Shown one piece after another: positions 10,047-17,462 of a DNA stretch of 64,000 bases. The position numbers and the translations under genes are program-made. The stretch spans positions 62,001-126,000 of the forward strand of contig JACKJS010000002.1 of assembly GCA_020637815.1 (NCBI GenBank), written 5' to 3'. The notes beneath the pieces were generated by a model, which saw nothing but the letters and a program-made list of their open reading frames with translations, did no database searches and had not been told where the DNA came from. This DNA comes from Hyphomicrobiaceae bacterium. GTDB taxonomy: Bacteria; Pseudomonadota; Alphaproteobacteria; Rhizobiales; Methyloligellaceae. Every line of letters starts with the position of its first letter. Position 1 is the stretch's first letter.

Positions 10047-10306
10047 CCGCTGCTAACTCCATTGGGGGGAAAAATGCTGTGGTTTCGGTTCCCGCGCGCC
10101 CATGGCGCGCGATCTAAGAGAAGGGGAAGGGATGTTCGTCGGCGGGATGGCGGAGATCCGCCCTTGCCAGTCTGCGTCAAAACCGGGACAGGACCCCGTA
10201 TCTTGGACTGGTTTTGAGTCGTCTTATAACAGACCGGTGCCCCACGCGGAATAGATTTGCCCGCAGCGCTGCATAAATTTTGAGCGGGCGGCGCCGAAGC
10301 CTGCCC
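10047..10306 (-). promoter_or_regulatory. rho leader / hemJ-rho intergenic with GC hairpin
   Basis: A 260-bp non-coding stretch upstream of rho. At 10093-10111 there is a perfect 8-bp stem CGCGCGCC/GGCGCGCG closed by a CAT triloop, about 50 bp before the rho start. Long leaders are common for rho because the protein regulates its own synthesis by attenuation; that role here is inference. No open frame in it looks coding. Confidence 0.4.
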
Positions 10307-10735
10307 CTAGAAGGGCTTCACCACCGCCAGAATGACGATGGCGATCAGCAGCAGCGTCGGAACCTCGTTCGCGATCCGGAAGAAGCGCTGCGTATGAGTA
10401 TTGCGGTCTTCCGCGAATTCCCGGGTCCACCGGGCCAGGAACCCCGTGAAGCCTGACAGGACCACGACGAGCACGAGTTTCAAGTGAAACCAGCCCGCCT
10501 GGCTCCAATCCACGGTCTGGAACGCCAAAACGAGCCCAAACACCCAGCTCGCGATCATCGCTGGCGTGATGATCGCCTTCAGGAGGCGCCGCTCCATGAT
10601 CTTGAACGTCTCGGACTGGCGCGAGCCTTTCTCGGCTTCCGTGTGGTAGACGAAGAGCCTCGGCAGATAGAGAACGCCCGCCATCCAGGCGATCACAGAA
10701 ATGATGTGGAACGCCTTGATGTAGAGAAGAAACAT
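10307..10735 (-). CDS. hemJ: Protoporphyrinogen IX oxidase HemJ (UPF0093)
   Basis: Membrane-bound enzyme oxidising protoporphyrinogen IX to protoporphyrin IX, the penultimate step of heme synthesis. The 142-residue protein has four predicted membrane helices, the N-terminal KAFHIISVIAWMAGVLYLPRLFVYH segment with the conserved histidine (about residue 10) and a conserved lysine after LRRLLKAIITP (read here as ERRLLKAIITP). It sits 15 bp downstream of hemE in the same orientation, giving a heme-synthesis pair. A 13/16 parS-like sequence falls inside it at 10476-10491. Confidence 0.93.
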   Translation of the reverse strand: MFLLYIKAFHIISVIAWMAGVLYLPRLFVYHTEAEKGSRQSETFKIMERRLLKAIITPAMIASWVFGLVLAFQTVDWSQAGWFHLKLVLVVVLSGFTGFLARWTREFAEDRNTHTQRFFRIANEVPTLLLIAIVILAVVKPF

Positions 10736-10750
10736 ATGTTTTTCAGATCC

Positions 10751-11794
10751 TTAGGAGAACACTTCGCCCTTCACCAGGCGAACCAGCCGCTCCACGTTCT
10801 CGATCGGCGTCTCGGGCAGGATGCCGTGCCCGAGGTTGAAAATATGCGGACCGTCCCTGAGTTCGGCCAGGATCAGCCGCACCCGCGCATCGAGTTCAGC
10901 GCCGCCGACAGCCAGCAATACCGGATCCAAATTGCCTTGCACCGGCCGTAGCGGCTGAAGTGTGTCGCGGATCCACTCCAGCGGCAGGCTCGTGTCGCAT
11001 CCAACCGCATCCACCCCCGTTTCCCGCGCATAGCGCACGGCCGAAGGTCCAGCGCCCCGCGGGAAACCGATAATGGGAATCTCCGGAGCTTGCGCCTTCA
11101 CCCGCGCCACGATGGCCTTCGTGGGCGCGATGCACCATTTCGCGAAGGCGTCTTCCGGCAAGCTCCCCGACCAGCTGTCGAAAATCTGAAGCGCACGGCA
11201 TCCCGCATCCACTTGCCCGAGAAGATAGGCGGACGAGGTCTCGACAAGCATGTCGATCAGGACCTGGAACATCTCCGTGTCCCGGTAGGCCAAAGCGCGC
11301 GCACCCGCCTGATCCTTGCTGCCCGCACCCTCGACCATGTAGGTCGCCACGGTCCAAGGTGCGCCGCAGAAGCCAATCAACGGTACGCCTGCCGGTAATC
11401 CGGCCACCACCCGCTCCACCGTCTCGTAGACCGGCGACAATCTCCCTCGTGCGCCCTTGAGATCGAGTTTGGCCAGCGCCTTCCCGTCGCGGATCGGGTC
11501 GAGCTTCGGACCTTCTCCCTCGACAAAGGCGACGGTCTGACCCAGCGCGTACGGTACGATCAAAATATCGGAGAACACGATGGATGCGTCGAAGGGAAAC
11601 CGGCGCAAGGGCTGGAGGGTCACCTCCGCCGCGAGTTTCGGCGTCAGGCAGAGATCCAGGAACGATGCGACGGATTTCCGCACTTCCCGGTATTCCGGAA
11701 GATACCGGCCGGCTTGGCGCATGAGCCACATGGGTGGCGGCGAGCAGATATCGCCGTTCAGAACCGACAGTAGCGGGGCGTGTGGATCGGACAT
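10751..11794 (-). CDS. hemE: Uroporphyrinogen decarboxylase
   Basis: Decarboxylates the four acetate side chains of uroporphyrinogen III to give coproporphyrinogen III (cytosolic TIM barrel). The 347-residue product has the N-terminal substrate signature PMWLMRQAGRYLPEY (about 21-35), the GFCGAPWTVATYMVEG signature in the middle and the C-terminal FNLGHGILPETP. It is first in a minus-strand run with hemJ and rho. Its start borders the candidate oriC gap, and hemE adjacent to the origin is a conserved alphaproteobacterial arrangement. Confidence 0.96.
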   Translation of the reverse strand: MSDPHAPLLSVLNGDICSPPPMWLMRQAGRYLPEYREVRKSVASFLDLCLTPKLAAEVTLQPLRRFPFDASIVFSDILIVPYALGQTVAFVEGEGPKLDPIRDGKALAKLDLKGARGRLSPVYETVERVVAGLPAGVPLIGFCGAPWTVATYMVEGAGSKDQAGARALAYRDTEMFQVLIDMLVETSSAYLLGQVDAGCRALQIFDSWSGSLPEDAFAKWCIAPTKAIVARVKAQAPEIPIIGFPRGAGPSAVRYARETGVDAVGCDTSLPLEWIRDTLQPLRPVQGNLDPVLLAVGGAELDARVRLILAELRDGPHIFNLGHGILPETPIENVERLVRLVKGEVFS

Positions 11795-12221
11795 GCGCCT
11801 CTCAAAAACTAATTAAAAGAGTCTCAAAGAATCTTTTTGTTGTTTTTGTTATCTCGTGGATAGCCGACATTCCTATTCGTCACCATTCTATCAACAGGCT
11901 CGTTCAGCACCATTTCGACGGTTTCGCTATGAATGGACCTTCGATGGGAGAAGCCGGTTTGATATCGGAGATAACTTACGGAGTCCCAATCTCTTTTGAG
12001 GCGGGTATGGAGCTTGAGAAGCACCAAAGGGCTTGTGGGTATCTCGCGGTCGGGGCTGAGGATGAAAAAGTCAATTGTCCGGCCGCTCATAAAGTCCGTC
12101 ACGATCTCGACACAGACGAATCTGTGAAGAAGATGATGGATATTTGCGGGCCTCCGGGGACAGCGGAATGGGCCATCGATATTGCTCCCACGGCGGACCC
12201 TAGTTATCCAATGGTCGTACA
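11795..12221. other. oriC: Candidate chromosomal replication origin (oriC), hemE-ppsR gap
   Basis: This 427-bp gap separates divergent hemE and ppsR, the position of oriC in Caulobacter and Rickettsia. By hand count 22 of 60 bases at 11821-11880 are G or C, far below the surroundings, with a T-rich run at 11829-11850 like a DNA-unwinding element. Four GANTC (CcrM methylation) sites start at 11819, 11829, 11981 and 12118. DnaA-box-like 9-mers matching TTATCCACA at 7 of 9 occur at 11855-11863 (reverse strand), 11888-11896 and 12204-12212; none is perfect. Open frames across the gap on either strand show no recognisable protein. Gene direction switches here. Confidence 0.7.
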
Positions 12222-13058
12222 ATGGATATCCAGCAGCGCACCTTTCACTTGCATATGATCTCGGACGCCACGGGCGAGACTCTCGTGACGATCGCGCGAG
12301 CCGTCGGCGTGCAATACGCGACCGCCCGGGCCATCGAGCATCTCCATCCGCTGGTGCGCAGCCGCCGCGAGCTGGAGCGGGTGCTGCAAGAGGTCGAGGC
12401 GGCGCCTGGCATCGTGCTCTACACGCTGTTCAATCGGGACTTGGCCGAAGAGCTGGAGCAATCGTGCAAACGGCTCAACGTTCCGGTGGTGGCGCCGCTG
12501 TTGAATATCATCCAGGTGTTCGAGTCCTATCTCGGCATGTCGTCGACACCGACGGTGGGTGGCCAGCATCAATTGGATGCCGACTATTTCCGCCGCATCG
12601 AGGCGTTGAACTTCACCATGATGCACGACGACGGCCATCTGCCGGACCGACTGGACGATGCCGATATCATCTTGCTCGGTATCAGCCGGACGTCGAAGAC
12701 GCCGACCAGCATCTATCTCGCCAATCGCGGGTTCAAGACGGCGAACGTGCCCCTGGTTCCGGGCGTGCCGATCCCGCCGCAGCTGGAACAGAAGACGAGC
12801 GCCTTTGTCGTCGCTCTCGTCGCGAGCCCCGAGCGGATCTCCCAGGTGCGCCACAATCGCGTCATCGAACAGGCCCACGGCCATCTCGACGACTATGTGG
12901 ATCGCGATGCGATCGCCACGGAGATTGCGCAGACACGACAGCTCTGCGCCCGCCACGGCTGGCCGATCATCGACGTCACCCGTCGGTCCATCGAGGAGAC
13001 GGCCGCCGCGATTATCCGGCTTTACGACGATCGCAACGCACCGGCTCTGGAATCATGA
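12222..13058 (+). CDS. ppsR: Pyruvate, water dikinase regulatory protein / PPDK regulator (DUF299)
   Basis: Bifunctional ADP-dependent kinase and Pi-dependent pyrophosphorylase acting on PEP synthase or pyruvate phosphate dikinase. The 278-residue product has the HMISDATGET N-terminal motif (11-20) and the P-loop-like GISRTSKTPTS at 153-163. The family is also the RP001-type gene that borders alphaproteobacterial origins. It is the first gene of the rightward set; its stop overlaps maf by four bases. Which dikinase it controls cannot be told from the window. Confidence 0.92.
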   Translation: MDIQQRTFHLHMISDATGETLVTIARAVGVQYATARAIEHLHPLVRSRRELERVLQEVEAAPGIVLYTLFNRDLAEELEQSCKRLNVPVVAPLLNIIQVFESYLGMSSTPTVGGQHQLDADYFRRIEALNFTMMHDDGHLPDRLDDADIILLGISRTSKTPTSIYLANRGFKTANVPLVPGVPIPPQLEQKTSAFVVALVASPERISQVRHNRVIEQAHGHLDDYVDRDAIATEIAQTRQLCARHGWPIIDVTRRSIEETAAAIIRLYDDRNAPALES

Positions 13059-13678
13059 CCTTATTTCCGCAGGAGGGTCGTCCGTCCCTGATTCTTGCCT
13101 CCGGTAGCGGCGCCCGCCGCATGCTCTTGGAGCGGGCGGGGCTTACCTTTGGTGTCCAAGTTTCCGATCTCGACGAGGCGGCGATGCGCGAAGCCATGGG
13201 GCCGCCGGAATCGCTCGACCCGAGCGACGTGGCCGAAGTCTTGGCACGGGGCAAGGCCGAAGCGGTAAGCGAACGGAATCCGGATGCTTTTGTCATCGGC
13301 GCGGATCAGATCCTGTCACTGGACGGGCGTATGTTCGGGAAGCCGGCCTCCATGCAGGACGCTCGCGCCAGGCTGCTCGACTTCAGCGGTAAGACACACC
13401 GGCTTCACACGGCAGTCGTGATCGCCGCCAAGGGAGAGACCGTCTGGGCCCATACGGACGTGCCGTCGCTCACGATGCGGCGTCTCTCGCCGGAATTCAT
13501 AGGCCACTATCTGGCCGCGGCGGGCGAGGGCGTCCTGGGGTCCGTCGGCGCCTACCAGCTCGAGACGCTCGGCATCCAGCTATTCGAGAAGATCGACGGA
13601 GATTTCTTCTCGATCCTGGGCCTGCCGCTGCTTCCGCTCCTCGACGCGTTGCGCCGCGAGGGTGCTATCGAAGGATGA
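13055..13678 (+). CDS. maf: Maf family nucleoside triphosphate pyrophosphatase
   Basis: Hydrolyses non-canonical or pyrimidine nucleoside triphosphates to the monophosphate and PPi. The 207-residue product begins at an ATG overlapping the ppsR stop (ATGA). It has the signature LASGSGARRMLL (14-25), where a GSGARR form replaces the commoner SxSPRR, plus the FVIGADQIL catalytic Asp segment (near residue 85) and LGSVGAYQLE. The conserved gene pair maf-aroE follows ppsR as in relatives. Exact substrate subgroup (dTTP/UTP or m7GTP) is not assignable with certainty. Confidence 0.9.
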   Translation: MTLFPQEGRPSLILASGSGARRMLLERAGLTFGVQVSDLDEAAMREAMGPPESLDPSDVAEVLARGKAEAVSERNPDAFVIGADQILSLDGRMFGKPASMQDARARLLDFSGKTHRLHTAVVIAAKGETVWAHTDVPSLTMRRLSPEFIGHYLAAAGEGVLGSVGAYQLETLGIQLFEKIDGDFFSILGLPLLPLLDALRREGAIEG

Positions 13679-13685
13679 CGAGGTC

Positions 13686-14528
13686 ATGAGTACGGCTCCG
13701 CGAGCATGCGTAATTGGCTGGCCGGTGGAGCACTCGCGCTCGCCGGCAATTCACGGCTATTGGCTGCGGCACTATGGGATCGACGGCGCTTACGAGAAAG
13801 AGGCGGTGAGGCCGGAAGAGCTCGAGACATTCCTGTCCAGGCTCGCCGCGCGTGGTTATGTGGGCGCGAACGTCACCCTGCCGCACAAGGAAGCCGCCTT
13901 GCGCTTCGCTCGGAGCGCGGACGCCGCCGCCCAGGCGATCGGCGCGGCCAATACGTTGTGGCTCGACAATGACGGTGTCCTGCATGCGGGCAATACGGAC
14001 GCCTACGGATTCATGACCAATCTCGACACCGAAGCGCCCCGATGGCGCGAAGGCTGCGACGTGGCGATGGTCCTCGGCGCCGGCGGTGCCGCTCGGGCGA
14101 TCCTGCACGGTCTGATCGAGGCCGGCGTTTCCCGGATTCTTCTGTCCAACCGGACAGCGGCGAAGGCTGAGGATATTGCCCGACACTTCGGCCCGTCGGT
14201 TGAGGCCATCGGCTGGGAGGAGAAGGACTCCGCTCTGTCCGCCTGCGGCCTCCTGGTCAACACCACGAGCCTCGGCATGGCCGGTCAGCCGCCGCTCGAC
14301 ATTGCCGTAGCAGCGCTTCCCGCATCCGCCGTGGTGGCGGACATTGTCTACGTGCCGCTGGAGACGCCGCTTCTCGCCACGGCCCGGATGCGTGGCCTCA
14401 CCACTGTCGACGGCTTGGGCATGCTCCTCCACCAGGCGGTTCCCGGCTTCGAACGGTGGTTCGGCGTCCGTCCCGAGGTGACGGCAGACTTGCGTGCCCA
14501 TGTGGTGGCGACGCTCGGAGTTGGATGA
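13686..14528 (+). CDS. aroE: Shikimate dehydrogenase (NADP+)
   Basis: Reduces 3-dehydroshikimate to shikimate in the aromatic amino acid pathway. The 280-residue product has IGWPVEHSRSPAIHGYW (shikimate-binding serines) at the N-terminus, NVTLPHKE with the catalytic lysine, the NADP motif VLGAGGAARAIL and the SNRTAAKAE segment. The ATG at 13686 gives family-typical length; an in-frame start at 13662 would add eight unconserved residues overlapping maf. It overlaps coaE by four bases. Confidence 0.95.
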   Translation: MSTAPRACVIGWPVEHSRSPAIHGYWLRHYGIDGAYEKEAVRPEELETFLSRLAARGYVGANVTLPHKEAALRFARSADAAAQAIGAANTLWLDNDGVLHAGNTDAYGFMTNLDTEAPRWREGCDVAMVLGAGGAARAILHGLIEAGVSRILLSNRTAAKAEDIARHFGPSVEAIGWEEKDSALSACGLLVNTTSLGMAGQPPLDIAVAALPASAVVADIVYVPLETPLLATARMRGLTTVDGLGMLLHQAVPGFERWFGVRPEVTADLRAHVVATLGVG

Positions 14529-15154
14529 TGCTGGTGGTCGGTCTCACGGGCGGAATCGGCATGGGAAAAAGCTCCGCTGCCGCGCATTTCAGGGAGCACG
14601 GCGTTCCGGTGTTCGATGCGGACGCCTATGTGCACCAACTCTACGAGGGCGAGGCCGTCCCCCTGATCAAGAGCGCTTTTCCGGGAACGACACGGGCCGG
14701 CCGCGTCGACCGGGCGCTTCTGGCCAAGGATGTCGCGGGCCGGCCGGAGCGCCTTAAGGCGCTCGAAGAGATTGTCCACCCCCTCGTGGTTCAGGCCGAG
14801 ATCGATTTTCTTTGCGACCAAGAGGCGGCGGGTGCGCCAATCGCGGTGCTCGAAATCCCCCTGTTGTTCGAGACCGGAGCGGAGGCTCGCGTTGACGTGA
14901 CCGTCGCGGTCAGCGCACCTCACCATATCCAGAGCGAGCGCGTCCTTGACCGTCCCGGCATGACCGAACACAAGTTCGAGGCCTTGCGGGGGCGGCAGCT
15001 TGGGGATGCGGACCGCCGCGGGCGGGCGGACTATGTGCTGGATAGCGGGACGACGCTGGAAAACATGCGAACCGACCTCGATGGGTTGATCGAATCGCTT
15101 AAGCTCCAACAGGGCAGCGTCATGGAGCGCTTGCGCCCCCTACGATCCTCCTGA
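14525..15154 (+). CDS. coaE: Dephospho-CoA kinase
   Basis: Phosphorylates dephospho-CoA to CoA, the last step of coenzyme A synthesis. The 209-residue product has the P-loop GLTGGIGMGKSS at 6-17, DADAYVHQLY and LLFETGAE (lid/CoA-binding) segments. Two adjacent ATGs (14525 and 14528) are possible; the first overlaps the aroE stop as ATGA and is preferred. The NMP-kinase-like arrangement RVLDRPGMTEHK replaces the usual R..R..S stretch, a conservative variation. Confidence 0.94.
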   Translation: MMLVVGLTGGIGMGKSSAAAHFREHGVPVFDADAYVHQLYEGEAVPLIKSAFPGTTRAGRVDRALLAKDVAGRPERLKALEEIVHPLVVQAEIDFLCDQEAAGAPIAVLEIPLLFETGAEARVDVTVAVSAPHHIQSERVLDRPGMTEHKFEALRGRQLGDADRRGRADYVLDSGTTLENMRTDLDGLIESLKLQQGSVMERLRPLRSS

Positions 15155-15173
15155 CGCTGAGACGGCCTGGCTG

Positions 15174-15863
15174 ATGCGTGAAATCATTCTCGATACGGAG
15201 ACGACCGGCCTGGAACCAAAGGAAGGCCATCGCATCGTCGAAATCGGCTGCGTCGAACTCGTAAACTCGATTCCGACGGGGCGGACGTGGCACTGCTACC
15301 TGAATCCTGAACGGGACATGCCCGAGCAAGCCTTTGCCGTGCACGGGCTGTCGTCGGAGTTCTTGAGCGGCCAGCCGCTCTTCGCCGACAAGGCGGACGA
15401 GTTCCTGGCGTTCGTAGAGAGCGCCATGTTGGTCATCCACAACGCCAAATTCGATTTCGGCTTTCTGAATGCGGAACTCGAGCGCGCGTCGCGGCCGCTT
15501 CTGGCCTGGGACCGGATCGTCGACACGCTCGCGCTCGCGAGGCGGCGGCACCCCGGGGCGCCCGCGAGTCTCGATGCGCTCTGCCGGCGCTACGGCATCG
15601 ACCTCAGCGACCGCGACCTGCATGGGGCGCTGCTGGATTGCCGGCTGCTGGCTTCGGTCTATGTGGAACTGGTCGGGGGAAAGCAGGCCCGCTTGGAACT
15701 GGCCGGCGACCGCGCTCAGTCGGCCGATCTGCCGGGGGCGGCTGCCACCGTGCGGCCCCGCCCCATGCCTCTGCCCTCGCGCCTGACGCCGGAGGAACAG
15801 GAAGCCCACCGCACCTTCGTCGCCACGCTGGGCGAAAACGCGGTCTGGCGCCGATACGAGTAG
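15174..15863 (+). CDS. dnaQ: DNA polymerase III epsilon subunit (3'-5' proofreading exonuclease)
   Basis: Proofreading subunit of the replicative polymerase. The 229-residue product has ExoI motif LDTETTGL (catalytic Asp7 and Glu9), ExoII VIHNAKFDFGFLNAEL (Asp near 90) and ExoIII DLHGALLDCRLLA with the DEDDh histidine and Asp. The alphaproteobacterial gene order coaE-dnaQ is kept, with a 19-bp gap. The C-terminal tail after about 180 is the polymerase-binding part. It converges on secB. Confidence 0.95.
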   Translation: MREIILDTETTGLEPKEGHRIVEIGCVELVNSIPTGRTWHCYLNPERDMPEQAFAVHGLSSEFLSGQPLFADKADEFLAFVESAMLVIHNAKFDFGFLNAELERASRPLLAWDRIVDTLALARRRHPGAPASLDALCRRYGIDLSDRDLHGALLDCRLLASVYVELVGGKQARLELAGDRAQSADLPGAAATVRPRPMPLPSRLTPEEQEAHRTFVATLGENAVWRRYE

Positions 15864-15893
15864 CCTCGTCCGCCTCCAAGACGGTCGCCTATT

Positions 15894-16427
15894 CTAGTTG
15901 GGCTGGCCTTGGGTTGTGGTCTCGCCCTGGGCGAGGTTCTGGGAATACAACCGGCCGAAATCGATCGGGTCGAGCATCAGCGGCGGGAAGCCGCCATCGC
16001 GGGCGATATCGGCGACGACACGGCGCAGGAACGGAAAGAGCAGGGTCGGGCAGTCGACGAACAAGATCGGCTGCAGCATGTTTTCAGGGACGTTCTTGAT
16101 GCGGAACAGCCCGGCATAATCCAGTTCGATATTGTAGATCACGCCCGCATCGCTTTTTGCGTGGGCCTCGAGATGGACGACGGTCTCGTAGATATCCTCG
16201 CCGCGCGGGCCCGCATTGACGTTGACGCCGATCTGAAGCTGCGGGTTCTCGCCCGGTCCCTGCAAGGTCTGGGGCGCTCCGGGGCTTTCGAACGAGAGAT
16301 CCTTCACATATTGGGCGAGCACGTTGAGCTGTGCCTGCTGGCCCGTCTGGGCACTGCCGGTCTGGCTTCGCGCCGGTCCGTCTCCGTTCGCTCCCTTGGG
16401 GCTGTTCTCGTTGTCGTTCGTCGCCAT
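15894..16427 (-). CDS. secB: Protein-export chaperone SecB
   Basis: Tetrameric cytosolic chaperone that keeps preproteins unfolded and passes them to SecA. The 177-residue product has a variable polar N-terminus (MATNDNENSPKG) and the SecB core: LAQYVKDLSFESPGAP, ETVVHLEAHAKSD, YAGLFRIKNVP and LFPFLRRVVADIARDGGFPPLML. The frame is open upstream to 16736, but the ATG at 16427 starts the family-like region. It converges on dnaQ and is divergent from the Tim44-like gene, across a 289-bp gap. Confidence 0.95.
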   Translation of the reverse strand: MATNDNENSPKGANGDGPARSQTGSAQTGQQAQLNVLAQYVKDLSFESPGAPQTLQGPGENPQLQIGVNVNAGPRGEDIYETVVHLEAHAKSDAGVIYNIELDYAGLFRIKNVPENMLQPILFVDCPTLLFPFLRRVVADIARDGGFPPLMLDPIDFGRLYSQNLAQGETTTQGQPN

Positions 16428-16716
16428 TAGACCCTCCCTCGGCGGAAACTTTGCCCGCTGGCTAGCATGGGATGCGAGAGGCACGCAATTCGGCAATCCG
16501 CGTTCGTTTGTCCTATTCCGGCCCAGCCGCCCTTTGGGGTTGGCGTCGGTAAGGGGAATGACGTAAGTTGGCCTTGCAGCGCGGCGCTTTCGGCCCGAAA
16601 AATTGCGCCGCAGCGGGCGGTCACTGCTAGAAAATCTCTCGGCGCGCGACGATATTGAGCCCAGAGCATCCCGCTTCGAACGTGCGTCCGCCCTGGAATC
16701 TAATGGCAGCAAGATT

Positions 16717-17442
16717 ATGAGTGAAGCTTTCGACATCTACACATTGCTGTTCCTGGTTCTCGCTGTCGTGATTTTCATCCGGCTGCGCAGCGTCCTTGGA
16801 CGCCGCACGGGCAATGAGCGGCCGCCTTACGATCCCTATACGCGGCCTCAACCCAAACCGGGTGCGCCTGAAGGGACGGTTGTGGCTCTGCCGCAAGGGC
16901 GCGGCGCCGAAGCGCCGGTTGGCCGGGAGCCGGGCCCGTCAAAAGAGGACATCGCCGAACGCCTGGAACGCTATGCCAAGGCGGACAGCCCGCTCGGAAA
17001 ATCGCTGACGGCGCTGATCAAGGCGGATCCCAGCTTCGATCCGGCCCAGTTTCTGGACGGTGCCAAGACGGCCTATGAGATGGTCGTCGGCGCTTTCGCG
17101 GAGGGCGACGGGAAGACGTTGAAGCAGCTCCTCGGCGACGACGTTCTTGACGGATTTTCCAAGGCGATCGCAGAGCGCGAGCAGCGCGGCGAGACGCATC
17201 AATCGACCCTGGTCGGCATCGACAAGGCCGACATCATCGAGGCCGAGCTCAAGGACAAGCAGGCTTATGTGACCGTGAAGTTCGTGAGCGAACTGATTTC
17301 GGTGACACGCGATGCGGCCGGCGAAATCGTCGACGGCGACCCGAAGAAGGTTCGGGAGGTCACCGACATCTGGACCTTCGCGCGCGACACGTCGTCGCGT
17401 AATCCGAACTGGAAGCTGGCGGCCACCGAGGCGGCCAACTAA
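16717..17442 (+). CDS. Tim44/TimA-like inner-membrane adaptor protein
   Basis: The 241-residue product has one N-terminal membrane helix (residues about 7-25, DIYTLLFLVLAVVIFIRLRSV), a proline-rich linker and a C-terminal Tim44-like domain (about 100-241) with the AYEMVVGAFAEGD and VREVTDIWTFARD motifs. Alphaproteobacterial TimA is related to mitochondrial Tim44; a membrane-tethered protein-folding or translocation role is inferred. Neighbouring secB fits an envelope/export theme. The ATG at 16717 places the helix at the N-terminus; upstream in-frame residues from 16603 are unlike the family. Confidence 0.88.
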   Translation: MSEAFDIYTLLFLVLAVVIFIRLRSVLGRRTGNERPPYDPYTRPQPKPGAPEGTVVALPQGRGAEAPVGREPGPSKEDIAERLERYAKADSPLGKSLTALIKADPSFDPAQFLDGAKTAYEMVVGAFAEGDGKTLKQLLGDDVLDGFSKAIAEREQRGETHQSTLVGIDKADIIEAELKDKQAYVTVKFVSELISVTRDAAGEIVDGDPKKVREVTDIWTFARDTSSRNPNWKLAATEAAN

Positions 17443-17462
17443 CTCCTTCTGCGCGGCTCGCC

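Noticed and set aside
11734..12258. Plus-strand open frame of about 174 codons across the hemE-ppsR gap, and a 132-codon minus-strand frame (11824-12222)
   Set aside because: Neither translation resembles a protein family, codon use is unlike the neighbours and both overlap the candidate oriC; treated as non-coding.
12182..13054. Upstream in-frame extension of maf through the ppsR gene
   Set aside because: ppsR is a clear gene in another frame over this stretch; maf similarity begins only at 13055.
14456..14524. Upstream extension of coaE
   Set aside because: The extra residues lie in aroE and lack similarity; the ATGA overlap marks the natural start.
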